A stretch of DNA of 64,000 nt, taken from the NCBI GenBank assembly GCA_030407315.1, contig JALQPE010000465.1, positions 90,830 to 154,829 of the forward strand, given 5' to 3'. Under the pieces are notes generated by a model, which worked only from the letters and a program-made list of their open reading frames with translations, was not told the DNA's origin and made no database searches. Position 1 is the first letter of the stretch, and every line of letters begins with the position of its first letter. Below are positions 1-10,032 of this stretch, piece after piece. Source of the DNA: Asparagopsis taxiformis. Lineage: Eukaryota > Rhodophyta > Florideophyceae > Bonnemaisoniales > Bonnemaisoniaceae. The position numbers and the translations under genes were made by a program.

Positions 1-140
1 GATAGAATGGTGGTGCAGCTGCATTTAAGTAGGGCAGTGTGGCAATGAACGACAGTCGTGATGCAGATGACATCTCCAGTGGCAGAGCATCATGACCCCT
101 CATTTTATTCCACCAATGATTTTCTCTTATTTATTGCTTT

Positions 141-3100
141 TTATTCCGCTCGTTCCGTTTCTCGAACCGTGTATGTGCGATCATCCGTAACGGGGAATCT
201 GTCCAGCAGTGCCACTGCGCGCTTGGCATTCAACTTGAGCGCATCCGACACCAGAGGTAGGTGAGTGATTTGCCGTAATAGATCCAGTGCTCTTCGCAAG
301 ATACGACATACATCCCCTTCTTGCACTGAGGTATTACTCAGTAGTTCAACCCAAGTCACTCCCGAAGCCCACATTTCGACAAGTCCAACCAGTTCCGCGT
401 CCAAGTGGATCGGCACTTCAACACCGTTCTCGACTTGAACGCCAAATAATCGCACCCGTTGTGCAGCAACTTTTGCCACGCTTTCTAGAACCTCTGCTGA
501 TGTTTCAAAACCGACGTAAACATCCGGTCTCGAACTCTCCATCAGTGTAGCCCCAAGAATCGCTCCCAGGTGCATCGGTGACGTCTTCTCCAGTACCGGA
601 TCCAATAGTATCATGCTTGTCCATAGTTCATTCTCAGACTTCACCTTTGCGCCAAGACTCCCGAGACTAGTTACGTTATAACTTTCATCTACAAACCCAT
701 AATGCTGAAGTACGGAGACGAGTGACATGAAGTCGTCCCAACTCCCATCCTCAGCAGCAATATCTTCCTCAACACCATTCCCAGTTCCCTTTCTTTCAGT
801 AGAAGCCGACTTCTTCGACCGATTCCGCCTATTTCGCCGTCGTTTAGCACCGAACGGGTCAGATTTCCCCCCCAAAGTTGCTTCAATCTTCGGTATTGCG
901 CGTCTAGCCGCAAGGATCATTGAAAGATCTTCGTTCTTATTAAGTGCATGTTCTCTGACCAGCCGTTTCGCATGCTCAACTCGTTCCTTTTGAGCAACGA
1001 CTTCAGGGTGCGCAGATTCCTCCTTTGATAAGCTTCCTCCGATAATACCCTCCTTATTTTCACCTTCCACTCGTTCCATTCGCCACGTCTGCACCGTTTC
1101 GACAAGAACTTTCAAATTCTCAGGCAGCGGAGCTGTATATTGCTCCCCACCAATGGATTTCCACTCCGAACGACTCGCAAGTTCTGTTTCTTCCCAATTT
1201 GTTACGATCGATGCTACATCAACGGGTTCGCTGTCGTAGAAAATTTGAGCAACTGCATTGTGATTGAACAATCGCATTTCACCGTATGCATCCACTGCCG
1301 CAAACGTGGGTAGAACACCTGCTGTTTCATTGTGCATATCCAGTAGAAGCGCTTCGGTAACGTTGCCAGAGACATCATCATCGTCGTCGAGCTCTTCCAA
1401 TCCAGTTTCAGCAGAGTAGAGGTAAAATGACTTCAATTCTGCGCCCAAATCCCCTTCGCCAGCTGCCGCTAGTGCAGCTGTGTATGTTCGTCGCTGACTT
1501 CGCCGTTCCGCTCCAGAAGATGTCTTTGACTTCTTTTCTTTCAAAAGGAGCCGAGTACCAGTCGGTGCAAATGTTAATGTTTCACCAATTAGTTCCGTAT
1601 CCATTTCCATACTTTGGCGAACCAGATATGAAAGAGCTCGTTTCTCTGCCTTCACTCTCTCTAAACCCTTGATAAACGAACGAAGCGTTTTTTCATCCAC
1701 CGATCGGATAATTTCTTGTGCTTCGCTCAACACACTCTTGAGAGCAGCTCGTTCTCGTTCTATCACATCGCCTTCAGGGCTTGCACGTTCAGATTCATCT
1801 GCAGTTTCGTTCTCTTCCCTATTGCGCTTTTGTCGAAGAAAGCTACCGAAAGACCTTTCCACCAACTTCTTAGAATCATCCAGCGAACGAGCAGACAATA
1901 GATTTAACACCATCCCATAATTTGGAGTGAATTTAGACGTCAGTGCATCAACCTTGGCTGTAATGACTTTGAAAGCTTCGAGCGCTCCTTCATTACGTGA
2001 TTTCAGAACCATAGAATGTCCAACCACATCCTTTCCACGCCTTCCAGCTCTACCCGCCATCTGCAAAACTTCACTTGTACTCAGCTGTACAATCCCTTCC
2101 TCCCCTGCTCTTTTTGATAGCGACGATATCACAGTAGTTCTGGCTGGCATGTTGATTCCTGCTGCAAGGGTTTCCGTTGCAAAGACAACTTTGATTAATC
2201 CATCCTGAAACAATTCCTCGACACAAATCTTCCACAAGGGAAGAAGGCCGGCATGATGACTGGCAATTCCTTGCAAAGCTAGATCAATTCTGTCTGGCTG
2301 CACCATACCAGGATGTTCCGCAACAAATTGATCTAGCCTCTCTTGGATTTTCTTTCGTTCTGAGGGGGATACGAGATCCTCCCGTTCTGCAGAAGCAGAT
2401 ACTGCAGCGCGATCACAGCCTGCTCTGCTGAAAATGAATACGATACAGGGAAGCATATCACGTCGGCGCAAAGTTCGAACAACGTACGGAAAAGAAGGTA
2501 TCTCAGCGTACCGATCTCTACTTCTCCCTCTTGCTCGGGAAGAAATATCTCGATATTTCCCCTTCATCATGCTTCTTGCGTCATCTTCGTCAGCATATTT
2601 TGAGCGGCGTGACCGTCTTCTGTCCTCATCGCGTCTTTCTTGAGACTCCTTCAAACGGCGAAGAAGTTTGGGATGCATCTTTAGTTCAATTTCAGATTCT
2701 TTCTTGCGGTCTTTCCGACGACGACCGAATCCTCGTTTCTGACGGCGTTCTCGCCCCGCTCCATCTTCTTCATTTGCGAAAAGCGGAGTCATACCTTCAT
2801 GGTCGCAATAGGCAAATTTGAGAGGGACAGGTCTTATGTTGGATTCAATCAGAGCAGTTGGACCTTGTACACTCTCAAACCAGTCCTTGACATCTGCAGT
2901 ATTTGACATCGTTGCGCTCAGAGCCACAAGTAATACATGGTGAGGACTATTAATAACACTTTCCTCCCACACAGTGCCTCTGTCACGGTCATTGAGGTAA
3001 TGAAACTCATCAAATACGACGGCAAATAGGTTATCAGTAACTGGCATAGAATCTCTGCTTTCCGTGCTATCTGCATACAGAATGTTTCGATAAATCTCAG

Positions 3101-3782
3101 TAGTCATCACAATAATATCTGCATCTCTGTTGATAGTAATATCGCCTGTTAAGAGGCCAACACGTTGCTCCCCAAACTGACGCTGAAAGTCATAAAACTT
3201 TTGATTGGAGAGGGCTTTGAGAGGCGTGGTATAAAAGACTCGCAGGTTTCGACAGAGTGCCAAGTAAATCGCCATTTCACCGACAATAGTTTTTCCAGCA
3301 CCAGTAGGAGCAGATAGTACAACGCTTTGTCCATAGACGAGAGCTCTTAGTGCTTTCATCTGAAATTCATCGAGACTGAATGGAAAGGCATCTCTCAGTA
3401 AATGCACGATCCAATCTGAGTTGTTTGAGTTCAAAGTACGGTTTTTTTCAAACGATTGCAGTAAGCTGGTGACGTCTGGTGGTACATTCATTTTGCTGGA
3501 CGGTGGAGTCGATACTCTGTTTTCAATCGGCGAAGTTCCGGGCGTTGGGGGATTGTTTGAGTTGATGACATGGGCGGAGGAACACAATGTTCTGAAACTT
3601 CGAGATTGCAATGAATACGGTACATAGGAAACGTACAACAGAGGTCCTCGAGCGATGAAGGCTGAAGTTCGAATACAATTCGTTCGGAAGTTCACGGATG
3701 AAAAGCTATTTACAATACTGATCCTCGAAAATCGGCGTGCAGAAATAGACAAGGTTGATGAGCAAAAGGCGGGGTTGATCAT
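141..3782 (-). CDS. SKI2-like DExH-box RNA helicase, probably plastid-targeted (ISE2-like)
   Basis: A 1213-residue protein with an ATG start. The first ~100 residues are Ser/Arg-rich and poor in acidic residues, as in a transit peptide. Superfamily 2 helicase motifs follow in order: Walker A APTGAGKT (about 158-165), TTPLKALSNQKF (185-196), DEFH box (258-261), SAT (289-291), GIASHHAGLLP (505-515), ATETLAAGINMPART (from about 535) and QMAGRAGRRG (574-583). A very basic Arg/Lys insertion occupies about 345-425 between the two RecA lobes. The last ~200 residues look like the DSHCT domain. The family unwinds RNA; plant ISE2 acts in chloroplast RNA processing, and cyanobacteria carry relatives, so plastid action is inferred from family and N-terminus. 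The gene is intronless. A mitochondrial location is the main alternative. Confidence 0.88.
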   Translation of the reverse strand: MINPAFCSSTLSISARRFSRISIVNSFSSVNFRTNCIRTSAFIARGPLLYVSYVPYSLQSRSFRTLCSSAHVINSNNPPTPGTSPIENRVSTPPSSKMNVPPDVTSLLQSFEKNRTLNSNNSDWIVHLLRDAFPFSLDEFQMKALRALVYGQSVVLSAPTGAGKTIVGEMAIYLALCRNLRVFYTTPLKALSNQKFYDFQRQFGEQRVGLLTGDITINRDADIIVMTTEIYRNILYADSTESRDSMPVTDNLFAVVFDEFHYLNDRDRGTVWEESVINSPHHVLLVALSATMSNTADVKDWFESVQGPTALIESNIRPVPLKFAYCDHEGMTPLFANEEDGAGRERRQKRGFGRRRKDRKKESEIELKMHPKLLRRLKESQERRDEDRRRSRRSKYADEDDARSMMKGKYRDISSRARGRSRDRYAEIPSFPYVVRTLRRRDMLPCIVFIFSRAGCDRAAVSASAEREDLVSPSERKKIQERLDQFVAEHPGMVQPDRIDLALQGIASHHAGLLPLWKICVEELFQDGLIKVVFATETLAAGINMPARTTVISSLSKRAGEEGIVQLSTSEVLQMAGRAGRRGKDVVGHSMVLKSRNEGALEAFKVITAKVDALTSKFTPNYGMVLNLLSARSLDDSKKLVERSFGSFLRQKRNREENETADESERASPEGDVIERERAALKSVLSEAQEIIRSVDEKTLRSFIKGLERVKAEKRALSYLVRQSMEMDTELIGETLTFAPTGTRLLLKEKKSKTSSGAERRSQRRTYTAALAAAGEGDLGAELKSFYLYSAETGLEELDDDDDVSGNVTEALLLDMHNETAGVLPTFAAVDAYGEMRLFNHNAVAQIFYDSEPVDVASIVTNWEETELASRSEWKSIGGEQYTAPLPENLKVLVETVQTWRMERVEGENKEGIIGGSLSKEESAHPEVVAQKERVEHAKRLVREHALNKNEDLSMILAARRAIPKIEATLGGKSDPFGAKRRRNRRNRSKKSASTERKGTGNGVEEDIAAEDGSWDDFMSLVSVLQHYGFVDESYNVTSLGSLGAKVKSENELWTSMILLDPVLEKTSPMHLGAILGATLMESSRPDVYVGFETSAEVLESVAKVAAQRVRLFGVQVENGVEVPIHLDAELVGLVEMWASGVTWVELLSNTSVQEGDVCRILRRALDLLRQITHLPLVSDALKLNAKRAVALLDRFPVTDDRTYTVRETERAE

Positions 3783-3976
3783 GTTTCCCTTGTTGCAGTA
3801 AACGGGTTCAATTGTTCATGTGGCAGCTATTGTACCGACCAACAAGATTATTCGGCTGTGTTCTGCAAAAATTCGTTTCCGCTTCATCACGATGATGATA
3901 AGCTTGGCGACCACACAGGAGATCAACAAAATTTCATCTTTAAATTGCGATGTGCGGAACGTGGTCAAAAGATTAC

Positions 3977-4048
3977 TTCCCATGCGGGGATTGAACCCGC
4001 GATCTTCCCGGTGAAAGCGGGACATCCTAACCACTAGACCAATGGGAA
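3977..4048 (-). tRNA. tRNA-Glu (anticodon UUC)
   Basis: A 72-nt cloverleaf reads on the minus strand. The acceptor stem pairs TTCCCAT with ATGGGAA, the anticodon stem TCCCG/CGGGA encloses loop CTTTCAC (anticodon TTC), and the T loop GTTCAATCC matches the internal B box. The D arm GGTCTAGTGGTTAGGAT fits an A box. A run of four T follows directly downstream, as for a Pol III terminator. No intron. It lies between the helicase and the small spliced gene. Confidence 0.95.
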
Positions 4049-4286
4049 GCTTCCAATTGCTTGCACATAGCTGCGGTTCTTTGTTATTTATATAAAAGTA
4101 TTTGAAACTTATTACATTTTGTCAAAATATTTTTGGGAAGACATTTTCAAACTCCCTAGTCTCGATACACTCCCGAACCATATGTTGCACCTGCTCCCTT
4201 TCTCTCAGACATACAGGTTTCTTCTGTGCCAATTTGTTTGGTGGAAAAGATCCGGTATCAGGTACACTGACGACGTTGATTTAGAA

Positions 4287-4716
4287 ATGCGTGACGTTTT
4301 GCTGTCCGCTACAGCAGGATTCCTCGCTTCATGTGCAGGAGGCTTTGCTGTCCATCGAGCATTATGGAAATCAGCAGATGAGCAATGCAAGGAGCTTGAA
4401 AAGCTATTGGGAGTATACGAAGAAAGTCCTCCCAAGTCTTCAACGCGCAAATTGGTTAGTAATCGCACGCACTCAATCCAGCATTCATACCCACACTCCA
4501 TTGTCTGTGCTGACGTGATTTCGCATCTGTTGTCAATGAATCTCGCTCGTCCAGGCTGATTCTTTCGAAGGGTTCATTGCAAAGCGAATTGGTCAATACT
4601 GGAATTCCAGAGTTGACAACGTGCATCGACGTCTCGTTGATTTACCGACCACTATGAATCGCATTGCGGAGGATGTAAAGCCCACGAAGAATGATGGTTC
4701 GACTAACACGGAATAG
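4287..4716 (+). CDS. Small single-span membrane protein, one intron (possibly MICOS MIC12-like)
   Basis: Two exons, 4287-4454 and 4555-4716, encode 109 residues. The intron (4455-4554, 100 nt) starts GTTAGT, contains a CTGAC branch-like site and ends CCAG; removal joins two open frames in phase 0. The longer open frame upstream (from 4119) begins with TTG, so ATG 4287 is preferred. A TATA-like stretch (ttatttatataaaag) lies near 4084-4098. The protein has one N-terminal hydrophobic segment (VLLSATAGFLASCAGGF), a short acidic region, and a C-terminal part with YWNSRVDNVHRRL. The W-N-x-x-V pattern after one N-terminal membrane span recalls fungal MIC12/Aim5 of the mitochondrial MICOS complex, but this is a weak resemblance. 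It is the only gene here with a clearly readable intron. Confidence 0.6.
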
Positions 4717-5178
4717 GGGCAAATTGTCTTACCCAAATATGTGTCCTTCGACTATGTATAGTATTGCTCGAGAAGAATGATTTCCATCAGTCCTATTGTG
4801 CTTCAGCAACGTATTGGTGGGAGATCTAGTAAATCTGAGTATGCCATTGAAAGTTTGATTGCGGCTCCGCTTGGAATATAACCACCGCAGTGTAGTTTCA
4901 TAGAGTACGGTCTAACTACACTAGATACAAGGATCCCATATAGTTTTTACTAATCTCCATCGATCCAAAATATCGAAGCAGTGCTGCCGATCTACAGAAG
5001 TTTGAGGGGTAGGCATTTTGGGGTTTAGTAGGATTTAGCTTGTTTGCAACTCTGACGAAAATAGCTGCCACGAATCGTTCTGGATCGATTTTTTAGTGAC
5101 CTCCGGAGGACAAAAGGAATGTCTGAAAATCACCCCCACTACAACTTAGATTAAGTCTCGTCAAGTCTGTCCGCCAGT
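4717..5178. other. Intergenic region
   Basis: About 460 bases between two plus-strand genes. No supported reading frame, repeat or RNA gene was seen; it should hold the 3' end of the small spliced gene and the promoter of the allantoinase gene. Confidence 0.5.
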
Positions 5179-6879
5179 ATGGCAGATGAAAGCCAAAGAC
5201 AGCGAAGTGACGAAGCATCTACAGCTTTACCGATTGATGCACCTCGCTCGCCAATCAGGGGTCTTCTTCTACCGCTACTACCCATTTTGTGTGCTATCCT
5301 GATCACATTCGCCCCCTATTTCAAAGATGTCAATTCATTCATGCACAAGTTCTTGAATGATTCAGGGTTGGCTAATGTGCATGTCCACCCGATGATATTT
5401 CCCAAACCACCATACGTTTTGTTCTCAACAAAAGTCTTACTTCCCTCGGGGGTAATTTCTCCAGCCTATATCTCTGTTTCAATTCACGGTAAAATTGCAG
5501 CAATACAACCATCTCTCATCGGATCCGCGTTTGCTGGAGATATTGTTGATGTTTCCCCGCTTTTGATTATGCCAGGATTGATTGACCCGCACGTACATAT
5601 CAATTCACCGGGTAGAGATGCATGGGAAGGTTTTGATACAGCCTCTCGTGCAGCTGCAGCTGGTGGCACGACAACCGTTCTTGATATGCCATTGAATAAT
5701 ATTCCTTCCACGGTCAATAAGGGTGCACTATCACAAAAGATCAAAGCACTAGCGGCGTCTCGTGCTGTGGTTGATGTAGGCATCATTGGCGGTATTATTC
5801 CTGACAATATCGACTATTTCGAAGAATTGGTGGAGGAAGGCGTAATCGCTTTGAAGTCATTCATGGTCTCGTCACAGTCTCCTGATTTTCCTCACGTGAC
5901 TCCTCCCAACTTGGAAAAGGCTGTAAAGAGGCTCGACACCGTGCATACCGCAAATCCCGACGCACCTCCGATACCATACATTCTTCATGCCGAACTGGAG
6001 GATGAATCCAATTCTGCCGACACTGATTGGTCTACTTACGATCATTTCAGCTACGCCGACTACGAAAAATCAAGACCACCATCGTGGGAGACACAGGCCG
6101 TGAAGACTGCAATAAAAGCAGCCAATAATTCTTTCGTACACATTCATGTCGCACACGTATCATCTCATGAAGTTGTCCAGATTATTGAAGCGACTCGTTT
6201 TGGCAACCTAAACAAAGCGATTCTGACTGCTGAAACATGTCCACACTACCTGGTATGGGAAGTAGAACAGATACCATCGCATTCTACTTTGTTCAAGTGT
6301 TCTCCCCCAATAAGATCAGCTGCGAATAGAAAGGAAATGCTGAAATCTGTCTTTAGCGATTTTACGCAAGCGCCGGCTGTTTCGATGATTGTCTCCGACC
6401 ATTCCCCCTGCCCTGGGGAGCTAAAGGGTCTCACTGGGAATTTAAGTGAAGCTTGGGGTGGAATAGCGGGATTGCAATACAGACTACAAGGAAGCTGGTC
6501 AGTGGCGAAAGAGCTCGGTGTCAGCATCGCCAAATTTTCCGACTTGTTGTCAACAACGGCGGCTCGCGTTTTTGGACTGGACAAGGTCAAGGGATCAATC
6601 AAACCTGGCCTTGATGCAGATTTTGTAATTTGGAACCCCGAAGCAGAGCAGGAAGTGTCTGGTAATGAATGTTTCCATCGTCACAAAGAATCTGCGTTTC
6701 ATGGAATGAAACTGCAGGGCGTAGTTCATTATACAATGCTGCGAGGGGATCTGATATTTTCGAGGAAGACCAGTAGTGATGGTGCGTCAGCTTCGCAGTT
6801 TGGTAATACCAAAGGGAAGCTCTTAAAACGATCCCATAAGACTGGCTTAGTTTCAGTGGTTGACCCTGTCGTAGCGTAA
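5179..6879 (+). CDS. Allantoinase, membrane-anchored
   Basis: A 566-residue protein from ATG 5179. It hydrolyses allantoin to allantoate in purine breakdown. Amidohydrolase (dihydroorotase-type) motifs are complete: DPHVHINSPGR (metal ligands H138, H140; substrate-binding N142 and R146), GGTTTVLDMPLN, ALKSFM (K226, the carbamylated bridging lysine), ILHAE (H270), HVAHVSS (H326), AETCPHYL (351-358) and SDHSP (catalytic D407). An N-terminal hydrophobic segment at about 28-47 (GLLLPLLPILCAILITFAPY) suggests a signal anchor, as in plant allantoinases that enter the ER. The order of motifs and the missing Asp-ring features favour allantoinase over dihydropyrimidinase or dihydroorotase. Intronless; convergent with the HslV gene, whose stop lies 110 bases away. 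Confidence 0.9.
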   Translation: MADESQRQRSDEASTALPIDAPRSPIRGLLLPLLPILCAILITFAPYFKDVNSFMHKFLNDSGLANVHVHPMIFPKPPYVLFSTKVLLPSGVISPAYISVSIHGKIAAIQPSLIGSAFAGDIVDVSPLLIMPGLIDPHVHINSPGRDAWEGFDTASRAAAAGGTTTVLDMPLNNIPSTVNKGALSQKIKALAASRAVVDVGIIGGIIPDNIDYFEELVEEGVIALKSFMVSSQSPDFPHVTPPNLEKAVKRLDTVHTANPDAPPIPYILHAELEDESNSADTDWSTYDHFSYADYEKSRPPSWETQAVKTAIKAANNSFVHIHVAHVSSHEVVQIIEATRFGNLNKAILTAETCPHYLVWEVEQIPSHSTLFKCSPPIRSAANRKEMLKSVFSDFTQAPAVSMIVSDHSPCPGELKGLTGNLSEAWGGIAGLQYRLQGSWSVAKELGVSIAKFSDLLSTTAARVFGLDKVKGSIKPGLDADFVIWNPEAEQEVSGNECFHRHKESAFHGMKLQGVVHYTMLRGDLIFSRKTSSDGASASQFGNTKGKLLKRSHKTGLVSVVDPVVA

Positions 6880-6989
6880 GAGTAGTGATATTCGTGACCT
6901 AGATACTGGGCTATAAAGTTCGATGCCCGTAGGCCAAAACTGTAGCAATTTACTGACTGTGTATGTGTGCTGTGGGGGGAGGGGCGAGG

Positions 6990-7640
6990 CTATGTTTGCT
7001 TTGGAGCGGCTTCTGATTCAGATGTGGATGAAATCGTTTCGACAACGAAACCGTGATTTGTGTAAATGTCGAGATCAGCGGCAATCGAGAGAGCTCTCTC
7101 TGCAATCTCCTTTGCTGAAATGTTTTCAATAGGAAGCAAAGCTCGCGCAGCTGCAATAGCATATGATGATCCGGACCCAATACCGATTATTCCATCGGGG
7201 CTTTCCAGGACGTCACCGTTGCCTGTCACGTACAGCGAGCGCGACTCATCGCATACAAGAAGCGTTGCGTCTAAACGTCGTAGATACTTGTCCATGCGCC
7301 AGTCCTTTGCAAGATTGACGCAAGCACGCAACAATTGATCTGGATGTTCATCAATTTTTGATTCGAGACGATCGATTAATGTCAATGCGTCTGCGGTTGC
7401 TCCAGCGAAGCCAGCAACCACTTTCTTGTTAGACCCTAATCGACGAACTTTGCGCGCATTTGGTTTAACTACTGTGGATCCGAGCGTTACTTGCCCGTCT
7501 CCTATGACGGTGACGGAATCGTTCTTTCGCACTGCGAGAACTGTTGTCGTTCGATGAAGAGGGTGGAATGATGACTGCGGTGAGTGAGCTAGCTTCTGCA
7601 GTGGCAAAATTTTGGTAGCCTTGGAGCGGAAGGCGTTCAT
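6990..7640 (-). CDS. hslV: HslV (ClpQ) protease subunit, probably mitochondrial
   Basis: A 216-residue protein from an ATG. After a ~31-residue basic, Ser/His-rich presequence comes the mature N-terminus TTVLAVR; T32 would be the catalytic nucleophile freed by processing. The core [49 protein letters not shown]-like [10 protein letters not shown] and [17 protein letters not shown] matches HslV throughout. HslV forms a dodecameric threonine protease driven by the HslU ATPase. In eukaryotes it is known from mitochondria of several algal and protist lineages, having come from a bacterial endosymbiont; the presequence fits that. HslU is not in this window. Intronless. Confidence 0.92.
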   Translation of the reverse strand: MNAFRSKATKILPLQKLAHSPQSSFHPLHRTTTVLAVRKNDSVTVIGDGQVTLGSTVVKPNARKVRRLGSNKKVVAGFAGATADALTLIDRLESKIDEHPDQLLRACVNLAKDWRMDKYLRRLDATLLVCDESRSLYVTGNGDVLESPDGIIGIGSGSSYAIAAARALLPIENISAKEIAERALSIAADLDIYTNHGFVVETISSTSESEAAPKQT

Positions 7641-8067
7641 GATTGAAGTGGTCGGTAAGTTGTGATGCGCTTGAAGAATGTCAGTAAAGATTGTGCATTA
7701 GCAAAATCGTGTAAATCGGTTGATAGTAGATCGCTCAATTGAGATCATTCCATAGTCTTTTGGCGTAGACCAATGGCGCGAGGAACAAAATGACAGGAAT
7801 GGCTGGAGTCGGGCACGAATTGCTTCAATGCAAAGTTGGTCGACAGCGAGCTGAGCTGTCAGAAGTGAAAATTGGACGGTATAAAAGTTTTATGATGGAT
7901 GAGTACGAAATCGATCTGTTCCATTTAAATTGCGAAGGAAATAAAAATTGATCGTACACCTATCAATCGCAGACGGCGCCTTATTTTAGAGCGGCTTGCG
8001 ACGCGCAACCCACTCACTGGAGCTTCTTTGCCAAGATCCATCAACATTGTGAACTTGCGAATTTCTC
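7641..8067. other. Divergent intergenic region (HslV / six-pass membrane protein)
   Basis: 427 bases between two divergent start codons, so it should hold both promoters. A TATA-like cggtataaaag occurs near 7878-7888 on the plus strand. No other supported feature. Confidence 0.4.
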
Positions 8068-10032
8068 ATGGCAACACCTGCTGCGAGTGCATGGCATCGA
8101 CGTAGACATGTGCTTGTCACCCCAAAAGAACGCGTATCCCCCGTGAACGCTGAAACACCAGCAGCGAATATCAATCATGCGCAGGATACCTTTGTGCCCA
8201 ATTCCATTCTTCGCGATGCACAGAGTGTGAACAAACAATCTGGCACTTGGTATCAGCCTGAAATGGCAGAGGCCGTTTCCATTCTCAAGAAAACCGAGGT
8301 GCAAGACATCAAGCATCGTCCAATACCGTTTTACAAATGGCATGCTAATGCGAACCGATCAGTTCTCAAGGTAGCTTTCATCACATTTGCCTGCCTCATT
8401 CTCGGTCGTTTCTGTCAGATGTTCGCAAATATTTTGGGCGCGATTGTGCTCACGCGACGAAATTCCGATATGGCATATTACAACCCCCCTTCCATTTTGC
8501 TTTTCCTGTTGAAATCCATAGCGACACTATTGTTTGCTGTGACGCTTATCACCATCCACTTTCTGTTTACGCGATCCAATGCTAGTGCTCCGTCATCTAT
8601 GAGGCTGGGTACCTCCAGACTATTGAACATGATCCTGGCTAATTTGTTAACTAGGGCTCGTTTATTGCATATTGTCGCGTGCGTATCGGCATGTGTGCTT
8701 CAATCCTGTCTGCTAGCATATATCATCTACGGGCCCATAGCTGTACCCGATGGTCTGTGTGGCAAACGATGTGTGTTGTCAACGGCGGGAGCTGAGGCGT
8801 GGAGAGCACTCCCTTCATGGATTGATCTCACGCCTCACACCAACACTGCAGTGCTAGCAGGACTGGTCTTTTCACTGTTCTGGCATGCGTCTGGGGCGGA
8901 CACTGGTGCGTTGATCCCTTTTCACGTTTCAAACTTGAAACGAATGCGGTTGCAGATAGCACGAATGGTGCTACTGGCTGCGATACCTATGGTGTTGATA
9001 TCAATGCCAGTTGTATTGATACAAATTGCGTTTGTTGACAGCCAGGGTGCTCAGACGGGGGGTATGAGTTTGTACTGGTTGGCAATTGAAGCGCTGGCAA
9101 ACATCTTTGCGTCTCTTTCCACATCAGGTTTGACCTTGTTGTCATGGAGTGCATTTTCAATTGGGGCCGGACAGGGCCGGATTTTAATGTCGGAGTGTGA
9201 GTCGAATATTGAAATGGACACTCTTTCACAAGAGGCAGAACCTACAATGATCCATGCGAAGCGGAACAAATATATCGAACTAATCAATATTGCGAGTGAA
9301 GTGCGAAGAGGCGGCGGGAGAGACTTACAAGTCGATATGGATATTGTCGAGGAATTGGGAGGATTCCTACGCGTTGACAAGGACGTGAAGGGATTTCCTG
9401 GGTTTGATGATGCGAGCGGACAGGTTTGGCGTGAGACGTTGGCAACATTTCTTGGACCACTGGACGACTTGTCTAGCTCGCTGAGGGAGTACAACATGCA
9501 GCAATCGCAAATGACGGATGGCGGGATCACGAAGAGTGGATCTTTGTTCATTCGACCAACTACAGCTCGTTCAACGATTCGATGCGGGCCGCATGGAGAC
9601 TTGTATCATACATTGAGCGTCACACAGGAAAGGATGGTTGTGTGTTGTGCGCGAGTAATGGCGGAGTTGTTCGTTGCAAGTTACGACCAAGATCGGTATG
9701 GATTTGTGCAACGAACGTTGCCGCGCGCAACGAGAAGTTTGTTGGAATGTAAGGAACAGACGAGCATGTTTCTGCGCTGTCGTGAGATGACGGAGAGTCA
9801 GAATATGCTGTATCGGGATGTTGGGCTGCTGCCCAAGTTGAAAGGGACCATGCTGTTGAGGAGTGATTATGACTCGATTGTGGCTATTGATGATGCAATT
9901 ACACAATCGATGTACCACATCGTTGGACGATTCCGAAGCCATTTATTCGGATACATGGATGGCATGGAGGTTGATTGGGATCATCGGTTGAACAAGTGTC
10001 TGGACGCATTTCTTGACTATCAGCTTCCGTGA
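8068..10032 (+). CDS. Six-pass membrane protein, NDC1 nucleoporin-like
   Basis: A 654-residue protein from ATG 8068. About 95 polar residues precede six predicted membrane segments, at roughly 99-128, 141-167, 196-221, 259-276, 300-324 and 336-365. A soluble C-terminal half of about 290 residues follows, with helical stretches such as KYIELINIASEVRR and WRETLATFLGPLDDLSSSLREY. Six N-terminal spans plus a cytosolic helical C-domain is the layout of NDC1, which anchors the nuclear pore complex and spindle poles in the nuclear envelope. The assignment rests on topology and a few residues, so an unrelated six-span protein remains possible. Intronless. Confidence 0.5.
   Translation: MATPAASAWHRRRHVLVTPKERVSPVNAETPAANINHAQDTFVPNSILRDAQSVNKQSGTWYQPEMAEAVSILKKTEVQDIKHRPIPFYKWHANANRSVLKVAFITFACLILGRFCQMFANILGAIVLTRRNSDMAYYNPPSILLFLLKSIATLLFAVTLITIHFLFTRSNASAPSSMRLGTSRLLNMILANLLTRARLLHIVACVSACVLQSCLLAYIIYGPIAVPDGLCGKRCVLSTAGAEAWRALPSWIDLTPHTNTAVLAGLVFSLFWHASGADTGALIPFHVSNLKRMRLQIARMVLLAAIPMVLISMPVVLIQIAFVDSQGAQTGGMSLYWLAIEALANIFASLSTSGLTLLSWSAFSIGAGQGRILMSECESNIEMDTLSQEAEPTMIHAKRNKYIELINIASEVRRGGGRDLQVDMDIVEELGGFLRVDKDVKGFPGFDDASGQVWRETLATFLGPLDDLSSSLREYNMQQSQMTDGGITKSGSLFIRPTTARSTIRCGPHGDLYHTLSVTQERMVVCCARVMAELFVASYDQDRYGFVQRTLPRATRSLLECKEQTSMFLRCREMTESQNMLYRDVGLLPKLKGTMLLRSDYDSIVAIDDAITQSMYHIVGRFRSHLFGYMDGMEVDWDHRLNKCLDAFLDYQLP

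Noticed and set aside
4119..4559. 146-codon frame over the small spliced gene
   Set aside because: It starts with TTG and reads through the intron; ATG 4287 with splicing at 4455-4554 gives a better gene.
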